This document shows positions 27,201 through 34,890 of a DNA stretch of 64,000 bases, piece by piece. The stretch is from the NCBI GenBank assembly GCA_013112685.1, contig JABFGC010000001.1, positions 1,426,001-1,490,000 of the forward strand, in the 5' to 3' direction. This DNA is from Chloroflexota bacterium (GTDB lineage: Bacteria; Chloroflexota; Anaerolineae; Anaerolineales; Villigracilaceae). Each line of letters opens with the position of its first letter. The first letter of the stretch is position 1. A program made the position numbers and the translations under genes. The notes under the pieces were generated by a model that searched no databases, was not told the DNA's origin, and was given only the letters and a program-made list of their open reading frames with translations.

Positions 27201-28627
27201 GTCCCGACCCGTTTATTTTGGACGAAGTGCGCGCGATATTGGCGGAACACGGCAAACGCCCCACCGTCATTCGCATTGACGAGATCGAGAGCGCCGGTTC
27301 GACGAAACTGCGCCTGCGTTCGATGATGGAATCCCTGCGGCAGGCAAACGGGCACGCCGCCCGCATCCGCGTCCCGCGCCGGACGACGAAGCCCTACCAG
27401 CTCGAAGACCGCATCCGCACCCTGATCGTGCCGGATTTCTCCCCGTTCACGTCCCCGCCGATCGTGCGCCCATTCATGGACCTGGGTTACCGGATCGTGC
27501 AACTGCCCGAGCCGGACCACGCCTCGGTGGATGTGGGACTCAAATACACCAATAACGAGATATGCTATCCGGGCATCATCACACTGGGGGATTTGGTCAA
27601 GGCGCTTCAATCCGGGACCTTTGACCTTTCCCGCACTGCCATTGGCTTTTCCCAAACTGGGGGTCAGTGCCGCGCCACCAGTTATCCGTCCATGATCAAG
27701 AAGGCGCTGGTGGCGGCGGGCTTCGAGAACATCCCCGTGGTGACGCTTTCCACCAGCCTGAGCGTCCTGAACGACCAGCCGGGGTTCCAATTCAACAGCA
27801 GGGATTACATCTACAAAGCCGCCATCGGCATGATGTTCAACGATGCGCTCTCGGATATGTACCACTCGACCATCATTCGCGAGAAACATAAAGGCGAGAC
27901 GCAAACCGTCGCGGACAAATACCTGAACTGGTTCATGGATGGGACGATCCCGGTCACGAAAACCGCCCTGCTCGAATGGCTGGCGCGCGCCGTGCGGGAC
28001 TTCAACGCCATCGAGACGGTTCCCGGCGACCTTCCGCGCGTGGGTATCGTGGGCGAGATTTACGTCAAATACAACGCGTTTTCAAACAATCACGTCGCTC
28101 AATGGCTGATGGATCAGGGGCTGGAAGTGGTCATGCCCAGTTTCTTCGAGTTTTTCGACGGCGGGCTGGTCAGCGCGGAACACGGCGTGAAGACCCACGT
28201 CAAAAGACGCGATGCCTACTGGCTGTTGACCATGCTGGGACAAAAACTGGCAAGCCGCTTCCTGGACAAGTTCGATGCGGTCATGCGGGGGTATCGCCGC
28301 TGCCATCCCCATCACAGCATCCACGACGTGGCGAAGCGGGCGCAGGAAATCCTGAGCCTGAACCACCAATACGGCGAGGGCTGGCTGATTGCAGGGGAAA
28401 TCGCTTCGTTTGCGCGCGACGGCGTAACGAATGTGCTGTGCCTGCAACCCTTTGGCTGCATTGCCAACCACGTCATCGCCAAGGGCGTGCAGAAGCGCTT
28501 GCAGGAGAAGTACCCGCACATCAACCTGTTATTCCTGGATGCGGATGCGGGCGTCAGCGAGGTGAACTTCTTCAACCGGATGCACTTTTTTGTCAACCAC
28601 GCCAGGGCGGGCGCGCGCACAGGGTAA
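24269..28627 (+). CDS. Giant acyl-CoA dehydratase activase / HgdB-like fusion protein
   Basis: 1452 residues. Two ASKHA ATPase domains of the BcrA/BadF/HgdC type (LGIDIGSTTAKAVLL near residue 10, LGIDSGSTTTKVVLID near 330), each with its cluster Cys (NGSCAGGTGAFIDDMA near 130; NEACSSGCGSFIES near 465). Then a Cys-rich linker (CKGCENKCAVTKLSF), a DUF2229-type region (IGIPRVLNMFENYPFW) and a HgdB-like C-terminal half with more conserved Cys (NNEICYPGI, GGQCRATSYPSM). Such proteins are ATP-driven low-potential electron injectors or dehydratase relatives of unproven substrate. An in-frame palindromic element adds about 24 residues near 686. No frame break. Confidence 0.85.
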   Translation: MKPTMDTNLYRLGIDIGSTTAKAVLLNSSGECVFSAYRRHNAETLVTLRAILREAMERLGNANVEFLVTGSAGMGVAETYNLPFIQEVVASAEVIHRRHPEVRTLIDIGGEDAKIIFFDERYRPDIRMNGSCAGGTGAFIDDMATLLGVPVSELDGLAGRHTTIYPMASRCGVFAKTDLQNLLSRQVPKEDIAASVFHAVVLQTLATLARGREVRPALLFSGGPFTFMPSLKTAFLKVLNLTDADVVNAESPELLPALGAALAQSAARRTESIQGLIEALSEERVHAQAQVNWHGALFASPEQYRDWAQNQKNHRIEKVDPSQCGSGEFFLGIDSGSTTTKVVLIDAEGRVAFSHYSNNGGNSIQAAQTGLIKLREAFSSPENDGVPFFGRGARIARSVVTGYGEDLIRAAFGMDAGIVETLAHFRAAQAFDPQVTFILDIGGQDMKAIFIKEGQIQNIEINEACSSGCGSFIESFARNMGYGVADFARLACAAESPYNPGTRCTVFMNSRVKQALREGAKINDISAGLAYSVIKNALYKVLKITNTDILGGHIVVQGGTFRNPAVQKALETLIGRPVVCPDLAELMGAYGAALTARDAWLNGAHELSTFVGLENVDALGEYQRRDIRCKGCENKCAVTKLSFPNGNSFFSGNRCEKIYSNGGKAERKGVSVPALKYALLFDRDGSPSPLHPSTHTGTRPGGRGDGGEGVSLTIGIPRVLNMFENYPFWHALFTECGLRVRLSAPSGNALYQGGAAHIMSENLCFPGKLVSGHIMDLIRAGVDRIFYPMVFYEKNEFADANNSFNCPVVSGYPDVIRSAINPQGKYNVPFDMPAITFRDDALLDQACAEYLSSLGVRRGVIKEALKKARAAQNDFKQKVVEMGAKVIRESEAGGRPLILLMWRPYHIDPLINHNIPDLLTDFGVDVITEDCLPMNGAELNNRHVMTQWEYLNRYFHAARWAARRENVELVQLNSFGCGPDPFILDEVRAILAEHGKRPTVIRIDEIESAGSTKLRLRSMMESLRQANGHAARIRVPRRTTKPYQLEDRIRTLIVPDFSPFTSPPIVRPFMDLGYRIVQLPEPDHASVDVGLKYTNNEICYPGIITLGDLVKALQSGTFDLSRTAIGFSQTGGQCRATSYPSMIKKALVAAGFENIPVVTLSTSLSVLNDQPGFQFNSRDYIYKAAIGMMFNDALSDMYHSTIIREKHKGETQTVADKYLNWFMDGTIPVTKTALLEWLARAVRDFNAIETVPGDLPRVGIVGEIYVKYNAFSNNHVAQWLMDQGLEVVMPSFFEFFDGGLVSAEHGVKTHVKRRDAYWLLTMLGQKLASRFLDKFDAVMRGYRRCHPHHSIHDVAKRAQEILSLNHQYGEGWLIAGEIASFARDGVTNVLCLQPFGCIANHVIAKGVQKRLQEKYPHINLLFLDADAGVSEVNFFNRMHFFVNHARAGARTG
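26325..26396. repeat. CCCTCACCCC-type palindromic element inside the activase gene
   Basis: CCCTCACCCC (26327-26336) and GGGGTGAGGG (26385-26394) flank a degenerate centre with CGGGAGAGGGG. It matches the intergenic element at 15041. Translated in frame as a Pro/Gly/Ser-rich stretch (SPSPLHPSTHTGTRPGG) between the Cys-rich linker and the next domain. Confidence 0.75.
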
Positions 28628-28638
28628 GTCCCAATCCT

Positions 28639-29102
28639 TTACTCCGTCTGGGCAAAAGCGGTGAGGAGCAAAGCACCAGACCGCCCAGAGCCGCCATCGC
28701 GTTGACGTACGTTCGGAAGCGGGCGATTGCCTGCTCCGGGTGGTTCGAACTCATCAGCGGACCGACCCGCATGACGGCGTTGAACCAGAACCCCACCGCG
28801 ATCATCGCAGCGATAAGGATGTGTTTCGCCAACATGAGGGCGCCCCAAAGGTTGCCGAAGTTCATGAACCCCAGATAGCCCGTGTCCACGATCATGAGGT
28901 GGGTTCCTGTGACGATGAAGACGAGCAGGGCTGCATACATCCAGTTGCGGCTGCGCTTCGAGATTTCGCTCAGCGCGAAACCGTCCCCGCGTTTTGCGAG
29001 TGCAGGCAGGTAGATCAACGCAAGCAAGAGGTAATGCCCGATAAAAATCACGGTTGCCAGCGCATGAAGCCAGGTGGAGATGGAAATAAGAATTTGCGAC
29101 AT
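28639..29102 (-). CDS. CopD-like small membrane protein (frame break)
   Basis: About 154 residues with four hydrophobic segments: ISTWLHALATVIFIGHYLLL, WMYAALLVFIVTGTHL, LMLAKHILIAAMIAVGFWF and ALGGLVLLLTAF. The His residues inside helices 1 and 3 resemble CopD or DUF2214-like heme/copper membrane proteins. The frame breaks near 28669; restoring one base gives the C-terminus LLLTAFAQTE and the stop at 28639. RBS AAAGGAT precedes the ATG. Convergent with the activase gene. Confidence 0.6.
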
Positions 29103-29143
29103 GGTTGTATCCTTTCGATACGATCTCGGCATCCGGCAAAAAG

Positions 29144-29167
29144 GACTCCCCCGCCGGTGGGGGAGTC
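29144..29167 (-). terminator. Terminator between GIN-domain gene and CopD-like gene
   Basis: GACTCCCCC and GGGGGAGTC around a 6-nt loop, followed on the minus strand by CTTTTTG. It shows that the two flanking genes are separate even though an indel joins their frames. Confidence 0.8.
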
Positions 29168-29202
29168 TTGGATTCTTCAAGGAGGGAGGCTCGAACGACT
29201 CG

Positions 29203-30167
29203 TCATTTATCGCCCGGTGGTTCACGCCGCCGACGCCGTTGATCTGTTTGCTCACCTCGGCTGAGCCGTAGTAATTGACCGAACCGGCGCCGGAAATTTC
29301 GGCGTCCAATTCGTCATCCACCCATACGGTGGCGCTGCCCGCGCCGCTGATGTGGACGTCGGCGTTGCTTCCGTGCAGGTTTGCGCCGTCGAACCCGCCG
29401 AACCCGCTGATGTTTACGTCGAGGCTGTCGGTCGTGCCGGAGGCGGTCAGACTCCCTGCGCCGCTCAAATTCACCGAGAGTTCCCGGACTTTAATGTCCA
29501 CAAGTTTCAAATTCCCTGCGCCGCTAAGGGAGACGAACAGGTCGTCGGTTTGCAGCCCGTCAATGGTGAGTTCGCCTGCGCTCGAGAAATCCACGTCCTT
29601 CAGGGTCTTGACCGTGATGGTGATGACGACGGGTCTCGTCGGGTTGACGTGCCTCTCGCCGGTTTTCTGATAGAAGATTTCGAGCGTGCCCCGGTCAATC
29701 TGCGTTTTCAGATCGGGCAGTAGGTTATCCTCCGCCTCGATGGTGAGCGCTTCGTTTTCGCCCTGGAGGATGGTCACCTGCGCGGGGTAGTCCACGCTGA
29801 CGGCATCGAAACTGCCGAACTCACGCGATTGGGCGATGACATTGCCGGAGCCGCGGATTCCGGGCCCGATGAAAAACTCGCCTTCGCCTCCAAAGGAGGG
29901 AAAGGCGGGGTTATCCCAACCCAATTGCGGGGCGTAGACAACTGCAAGCACTGCGCCGCCGACGATGATGACATCCAGTACGAGGGGGACATACTTCCAA
30001 TAGGCTTTCAGGATCATCCCCGCGCCCGCCGCAATGAGCAGGTAGGGCCAGATGCGGGTCAACGCCCAAAGGTTGGAAGCGGGGATGACGTTCCCCTGAA
30101 TCAACAGCCAGATTGCTCCCGCGGCGATGAGAAACAGGGGACCGAAGATAGAACGCGGTTGTGACAT
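29203..30167 (-). CDS. GIN-domain (DUF2807) envelope protein (frame break near the end)
   Basis: About 321 residues. The N-terminus has three hydrophobic segments of the LiaI-like type (FGPLFLIAAGAIWLLIQGNVIP, IWPYLLIAAGAGMILK, VLDVIIVGGAVLAVVYA); the rest is a repetitive beta-solenoid GIN domain with recurring SGAGSL / SGAGNL / SGFGGF units. The frame breaks near 29221: one A restores GVGGVKPPGDK and a stop at 29203, before a terminator. These proteins are bound to the envelope and often stress-related; the exact role is unknown. Confidence 0.78.
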
Positions 30168-30282
30168 GATTTCCTTCTTTCTTTTATCTCACATTTTCTA
30201 TCGTACTTTTTCCCCAGAGTCAGAGCCTGGCAGTCAGGCAGCATGAAGATACAAGGCAATTTGACTTGTTGATGCACCGGCA

Positions 30283-30406
30283 CCGTCTGAAACCCTGCCC
30301 AACCACAGACACTTGCACCGCCGTTCGCTGCGCGAGTGCAGGTGAGACGCAGAACGCAAATGCGGTATCTGTGGGGAATAGACCAGGCTTTGGACTTTTC
30401 AGACGG
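30283..30406. mobile_element. MITE-like element with CCGTCTGAAA ends, copy 1
   Basis: CCGTCTGAAA (30283-30292) and TTTCAGACGG (30397-30406), perfect 10-bp ends, 124 bp. Inside is a GCACTCGCGCAGCGAACG-type inverted stretch. It fills most of the gap upstream of the GIN-domain gene; the remainder (30168-30282) shows nothing else. Copy 2 is at 31175. Confidence 0.65.
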
Positions 30407-30427
30407 CTCAAGCCGAGACGTGATTGA

Positions 30428-30991
30428 TCAACTTGCCGGCGGGACGGAGTCCTGGGTGTCGTCCTTTTTGCCGCCGAATAGACCGGAACGCTTCAAGATC
30501 AGGTACGCGCCCAGGGCAATGAGCAGGATGGGGAACAGGAAGTTGTTGAACGATGAGAAGATCATCTCGAAGAACGCGCCAAAGATGATGAACAGCACGA
30601 TGCCCACCTTCATCACGCTCACGCCCGACCTCTTTTGATTCTCATCGCCGCCGTACCAGCCCATGATGTAAATCCCGGCGCCGACAAAGACGATGATCAG
30701 CGCCCAGAAGTAGGACATGGACTCCCAGTGTTGGGTGATGTTTTGGAAGAGCAGGATCAGCCCAATGCCGCCGATGATGCTGCCAGGGACGGCAAGCCCG
30801 GAAACCTGCCTGCCCGCCGCAAACATCGCCACGAAGAACAGGACGCCAACCACGATGACGATGAAGGGCCAGAGGAAACCCCAATCCACGTTGCGGACGA
30901 ACTGAGCCGCCAGAGCCAGCAGACCGAACGCGATCAGGAGCGCGCCCCAGATCAACGCGCCGGTGTTGGAACGATTCGTTTGCATATTCAT
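30428..30991 (-). CDS. LiaI/LiaF-like transmembrane domain protein
   Basis: 187 residues with about six hydrophobic segments. The N-terminus ALIWGALLIAFGLLALAAQF and the C-terminal LFPILLIALGAYLILKRSGLF are repeats of the LiaI-LiaF-like (DUF5668) membrane unit that also starts the neighbouring GIN-domain protein. A GAAAGGAGAA ribosome binding site precedes the ATG at 30991. Probably envelope-stress related by family analogy. Confidence 0.7.
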   Translation of the reverse strand: MNMQTNRSNTGALIWGALLIAFGLLALAAQFVRNVDWGFLWPFIVIVVGVLFFVAMFAAGRQVSGLAVPGSIIGGIGLILLFQNITQHWESMSYFWALIIVFVGAGIYIMGWYGGDENQKRSGVSVMKVGIVLFIIFGAFFEMIFSSFNNFLFPILLIALGAYLILKRSGLFGGKKDDTQDSVPPAS

Positions 30992-31174
30992 TCTCCTTTC
31001 GGTTTGTCCGATTGCCGTTTGAATTCGACGGCATCGGATTATCTTTTGCTCAATCATTCTAGCATCCCGCCGCGATGCAGTGTTACTAACAGGTCGCTTA
31101 AATTTGCGGACAGATGTAACGCAGACGCGGCTTGTCCTATGACCGGCGGCGTGCCGCAAGAAAAGCCTTCGCTG
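30992..31174. other. Gene-free stretch, left part
   Basis: Upstream region of the LiaI-like gene. No reading frame with coding character and no clear promoter. The gap continues through a MITE-like element (31175-31294) and a further featureless stretch to the operon promoter at 31510. Confidence 0.5.
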
Positions 31175-31294
31175 AGAGACCGTCTGAAAACCCGACCGCG
31201 AAGGCGCTAAGGCACGAAGCCCCAAAGTTTTTTCTTTGAGTCTTGGAGTCTTCGCGTCGTTGTGGTATAGAGGTTTGATTTTTCAGACACTCTC
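31175..31294. mobile_element. MITE-like element with GTCTGAAAA ends, copy 2
   Basis: AGAGACCGTCTGAAAA and TTTTCAGACACTCTCT (14 of 16 pairs) bound 120 bp. The centre holds inverted GCGAAGGCGC / GAGTCTTCGCG segments. The ends match copy 1 at 30283. From 31295 to 31509 I see no gene or clear signal. Confidence 0.6.
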
Positions 31295-31509
31295 TGAGGA
31301 CGGCGAAGGGAGCAGACTCCTCTACAAACTTTTCGCGCATCCTGGACGAGCGGGAAGTCCCTTGAATCGGCTCGAGCGGGAATTCTCCCCGGGTTGACGG
31401 CGCAGGTCATCGGTCCGGGATGATGCGTTTTGACGCCGGGTATTCAACCGTCTGTGGCGCGCATCCGCACGGCGGGGGATTTCCATCCAGCCAATTCTTC
31501 AAACAGAAT

Positions 31510-31551
31510 GTAACAAAAGTCACGGATAGGTTCGGTAATCGTGGGTATTAT
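31510..31551 (+). promoter_or_regulatory. Activator palindrome and -10 box of the oxidase operon
   Basis: GTAAC-AAAA-GTCAC (31510-31523) followed by a TATTAT -10 box (31546-31551). The palindrome centre is 34.5 nt from the end of the box, which puts it at about -41.5 from the expected transcription start, the class II position of CRP/FNR activators. The copy at 39007 has the same spacing. The leader would be about 49 nt with a GAGGAG site. Confidence 0.7.
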
Positions 31552-31606
31552 CAGATAATGAGACAATATTTGTGAAAAAAGACACATTACGCAAGAGGAG
31601 AATCCC

Positions 31607-31765
31607 ATGTCCGAGAAAGATAAGCACGAGACCGAGTCCGCCTCCAAATGGCAAGCCGTGTTCGACAACATCTGGCTGTTGTTCCTGCTCTCCCTGCTCA
31701 TCAGCGGAATCATCTACAACGCCTGGGGTTTGTATGATCTTTTGAACGTCCCGCCCGCCCCATAG
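31607..31765 (+). CDS. Small single-helix membrane protein of the oxidase operon
   Basis: 52 residues: a charged N-terminus (MSEKDKHETESASKWQ), one transmembrane helix (IWLLFLLSLLISGIIYNAW) and a short tail. GAGGAG lies 7 nt before the ATG. It is the first gene of the operon, 15 nt before subunit II. By position and shape it is likely an accessory subunit, comparable in idea to subunit IIa of the Thermus ba3 oxidase, though sequence similarity cannot be judged here. Confidence 0.75.
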   Translation: MSEKDKHETESASKWQAVFDNIWLLFLLSLLISGIIYNAWGLYDLLNVPPAP

Positions 31766-31780
31766 GAAAGGAGAATTGAC

Positions 31781-32311
31781 ATGCTAGCACCCGAAAAAAC
31801 CTGGTGGAAGCCGATGGGCCGGATGGAAAAGACCTGGCTCACCGTGGCGTTTGTGTGGTGTGTGTTCCTCACCCTGATGATGCCGCTCTGGTATTTCATG
31901 GGCAAACAGAACGTGCCCGCCGAGACTTACAAAACCACGCCGTCCCAATTCAATGAAACCGTGAACGCCTTTGTGGAGCAGTACAAGGTCGGCGAAGATA
32001 CCATCAACGGCGTGACCCTGCCGGTGGTGGAGGCGCCCCCCGGAAGCGACGTGTACCTGCGCGCCAGCACCTGGCAATGGTATCCCATTTTGCAGTTCAA
32101 AAAAGGCGAGACCTACCGCCTGCACATTTCTTCGATGGATTTACAGCACGGTTTCTCGCTCCAGCCTGTAAACATCAACCTGCAAGTCCTGCCCGGTTAC
32201 GACTACGTCGCAACCATCATCCCGACCTCGACAGGCGAGTTCACCATCGTTTGCAATGAATTCTGCTCGCTCGGTCATCACACCATGATCGGCAAAATTA
32301 TCGTGAAATAG
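31781..32311 (+). CDS. coxB: Heme-copper oxidase subunit II with CuA site
   Basis: 176 residues, short B-type-like form. One N-terminal transmembrane helix (about 20-40) and a cupredoxin domain outside. The CuA ligands are complete: His123 (MDLQHGFSL), Cys158, Glu160, Cys162, His166 and Met169 (CNEFCSLGHHTM). It accepts electrons from a c-type or copper carrier and passes them to subunit I. AAAGGAG precedes the ATG. Intact. Confidence 0.93.
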   Translation: MLAPEKTWWKPMGRMEKTWLTVAFVWCVFLTLMMPLWYFMGKQNVPAETYKTTPSQFNETVNAFVEQYKVGEDTINGVTLPVVEAPPGSDVYLRASTWQWYPILQFKKGETYRLHISSMDLQHGFSLQPVNINLQVLPGYDYVATIIPTSTGEFTIVCNEFCSLGHHTMIGKIIVK

Positions 32312-32321
32312 GAGGAACAAG

Positions 32322-34048
32322 ATGGCTGCACTCGCTCCCACAACTCCCTGGATCAAAGGCGCAAAGGCGGATTACCGCGTCTGCGGCGTGACCACCCTCA
32401 AAGTGGATATGCAAACCGAACGCCTCATCATCGCCAACGCGGTAATGGCGGTTGTCTGCCTTGTGCTTGGCGGCATCGCGGCGCTGTTGATCGCGCTCAC
32501 CCGCTGGCAGGCAATCCACCTGCTCGACGCGACCTGGTTCTACCGCCTGCTCACCCTGCACGGCGTTGACATGCTCGTGGCGTGGATCGTGTTCTTTGAA
32601 ATGGCGGGCTTGCACTTCGGTTCCACCGCCCTGCTCAACGCGCGTCACGCCGCGCCCAAACTCGCATGGTCTGGTTTCATCCTGATGGCGGTCGGCGGTC
32701 TGATGGCGAACTTCGTCATCCTGTTCGACCCGAAGAGCATCGTCACCTTCACCGCGTATGTGCCGCTCAAGGCTCACCCGCTGTTCTATCTCAGTTACAT
32801 CCTCTTCGCCGTCGGCGCGTTGATTACGGTCATCACCTTCTTCATCAACCTCGTCGTTGCCAAACGCGAAAAACGCTTCGAAGGCTCCCTGCCTTTGGCC
32901 GTCTTCGGCTTGATGACCGCCGCCATCCTGGCGGTCTACACCCTGCTCGAAGGCGCCGCCGCCATTGTGCCGGCCTTCTTCTGGTCGCTTGGCATCCTGC
33001 CCGATTACGACCCCGGCATCTACCGCAACTTCTTCTGGGGCTTTGGTCATCCCGCCCAGCAGGTCAATCTCGCGGCGATGGTTGCCATCTGGTACATGCT
33101 CGCGCAGATGACCGTCGGCATCCGCCCGCTCAACGAGAAGTTCTCGCGCCTCGCCTTCATCCTCTACCTGTTCTTCATCAACCTCGGTTCCGCCCACCAC
33201 CTGCTGGTGGATCCCGGTCTCAGTTTTGCCTGGAAGGCCGTCAACACCTCCTACGCCATGTACCTCGCCGTGCTTGGTTCGATGATGCACGCCTTCTCCA
33301 TCCCCGCCGCTATGGAGGTTGCCCAGCGCGCCAAGGGACATACCAAAGGCTTGTTCGGCTGGTCGCGCAACGACCGTGGAACGAACCCGGCTTCGGCGCT
33401 CTTGTCGTGTCCATGATCCTCTTCGGCTGGATCGGCGGCGTCACCGGCGTCACCATCGGCACCGAGCAGATCAACATGCTCGCGCACAACACGCCGCGCC
33501 TGCCCGGTCACTTCCATGCCACCGTCGTCGGCGGCACCACGCTCGCCTTCATGGGCTTTACCTATTACGTCATCCCGCTCATCTTCCGCAAGGAACTCAA
33601 ACTCAAAAAGTGGGCGGTCTGGCAGCCTTACGTGTATGGCGTCGGTTCCGCGCTTGTCTCCCTCGGCATGATCACCAGCGGCTTGCAGGGCGTCTCCCGC
33701 CGCAACTGGGACATCACCTTCGCGGGCGTCGTCCCCGGCACGGTGGATCTCACGCTTGCCATCTTCGGCATCGGTGCGCTTATCGCCGTCACCGGCGGCA
33801 TCATGTACGTGACCATCGTCCTGGTCTCCATCCTCACCGGCGAGCGCAAGGAAGCGACCAACATGCTGCTCGTCAGCGGCGCGAACAACCCACTGCTTGA
33901 ATCCACCCAACTGACCGACGAACAGATGGAAAGCAAACAGAACCAGCCCAAAGGCACGCTGGTGTTGGTCTTTGCCTTCCTCGTCTGGTTCGCCATGTAT
34001 TACCTCGGCAACTGGTGGCTGCTCGGACGTACCTGGTTCATCCGGTAA
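32322..34048 (+). CDS. Heme-copper oxidase/NO reductase subunit I (frame break)
   Basis: About 575 residues and 12 or more helices. Heme and CuB ligands are visible: helix II LLTLHGVDM, CuB His243 in FWGFGHPAQQVNL, the pair LGSAHHLLVDPG, and helix X PRLPGHFHATVVGG. The residue at the position of the cross-linked Tyr (HPxxY) is Gln247. O2-reducing A- and B-type enzymes need that Tyr, so this may be one of the B-type-derived nitric oxide reductases. The frame breaks near 33375 (one C missing; SRNDPWNEPGFGALV restored). Product could be oxidase or NO reductase. Confidence 0.85.
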
Positions 34049-34071
34049 CACTCTCCTTTTCATGTCATTGC

Positions 34072-34191
34072 GAGCCGCCGTCGGTCGAGTAGTGGCGTCA
34101 ACGACGCCACATATCGAGACCAGGCGGCGAAGCGATCCCTTTTACGCGACGAAGAGATTGCTTCGGGGACTAACGCCCCTCGCAATGACAT
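34072..34191. mobile_element. MITE-like element, ATTGCGAG type, copy 2
   Basis: Perfect 13-bp ends ATGTCATTGCGAG and CTCGCAATGACAT bound 120 bp with internal GCGAAGCGATCCC / GAGATTGCTTCGGGG and a GTGGCGTCAACGACGCCAC hairpin. It fills the gap between subunit I and the next gene. Copy 1 is at 18432. Confidence 0.85.
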
Positions 34192-34208
34192 GACAATTTT
34201 ACAGGGAC

Positions 34209-34877
34209 ATGATGCCCGCTTCTTTTCTCCTCGGCTTATTCGGCAGTCTCGGTCATTGTGTGGGGATGTGCAGCGCCGTCATCATCCTTTTTGATCGCCA
34301 GCCCATTTTTCAAAATAAATTCGCTTGGGTTCTCGCCCATGCGGGGCGCATCACCACTTATTCCCTGCTTGGCTTCGTCTTCGGCATGTTCGGTCAGACC
34401 CTCTGGTCGTTCGGAAACCTGCAAGCGATCCTCTCGATTCTCTTTGCACTGATCGCCTTCTATCTCGCCTCCGCCTTCATTGGATTAACCCCCTCGCCCG
34501 AACTTTTGCTCTCCGGCTGGACTCAACGCTGGGGGAAAGCCATCCGCAATTTCAAAACCGCCTCTCTCTGGACCTCATACCTGCTCGGCCTCCTGTGGGG
34601 ACTCCTACCCTGCGGCTTGGTCCTGACCGCGCTCATCACCGCAGTTGCTTCCAAATCCGCCTGGCTCGGCGCGTTGAACATGCTCGTCTTTGGCGCTGCC
34701 ACCATCCCCAGCCTGCTCGCCGTCAAATGGCTGGCGGCGAAATCCGCCTCCCGCCTCTGGTCACGCGGACTCGCCTCTCTCGTCCTGATGCTCTTCGGCT
34801 TCCAATTCGCCATGCGCGGGTTCGCCTCGCTTGGATGGGTGGATCATCTCACGCTCGGTTCGTTCATGTTTTGGTAG
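34209..34877 (+). CDS. TauE/SafE-like (UreH/CcoI-associated) membrane protein
   Basis: 222 residues with six hydrophobic segments. The motif GLFGSLGHCVGMC near the N-terminus and LLWGLLPCGLVLTAL mark the sulfite-exporter-like family that often sits with cytochrome oxidase and copper ATPase genes and is linked to copper delivery or cytochrome assembly. GGGAC precedes the start. Its position right after subunit I fits an assembly role. Confidence 0.8.
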   Translation: MMPASFLLGLFGSLGHCVGMCSAVIILFDRQPIFQNKFAWVLAHAGRITTYSLLGFVFGMFGQTLWSFGNLQAILSILFALIAFYLASAFIGLTPSPELLLSGWTQRWGKAIRNFKTASLWTSYLLGLLWGLLPCGLVLTALITAVASKSAWLGALNMLVFGAATIPSLLAVKWLAAKSASRLWSRGLASLVLMLFGFQFAMRGFASLGWVDHLTLGSFMFW

Positions 34878-34890
34878 GCAGGGAAGGGAT

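Noticed and set aside
28593..30167. A single 524-residue GIN-domain/CopD fusion protein
   Set aside because: A terminator (29144-29167), a ribosome binding site and a natural start at 29102 lie between the parts; one missing A near 29221 explains the loss of the stop. Treated as two genes.
31210..31275. tRNA or other RNA gene suggested by inverted GCGAAG segments
   Set aside because: No T-loop or acceptor stem; the segments are inside a MITE-like element with matching ends.
32322..34048. Calling the operon a plain aa3-type cytochrome c oxidase
   Set aside because: Subunit II is short and B-type-like, no subunit III is present, and the HPxxY tyrosine is Gln.
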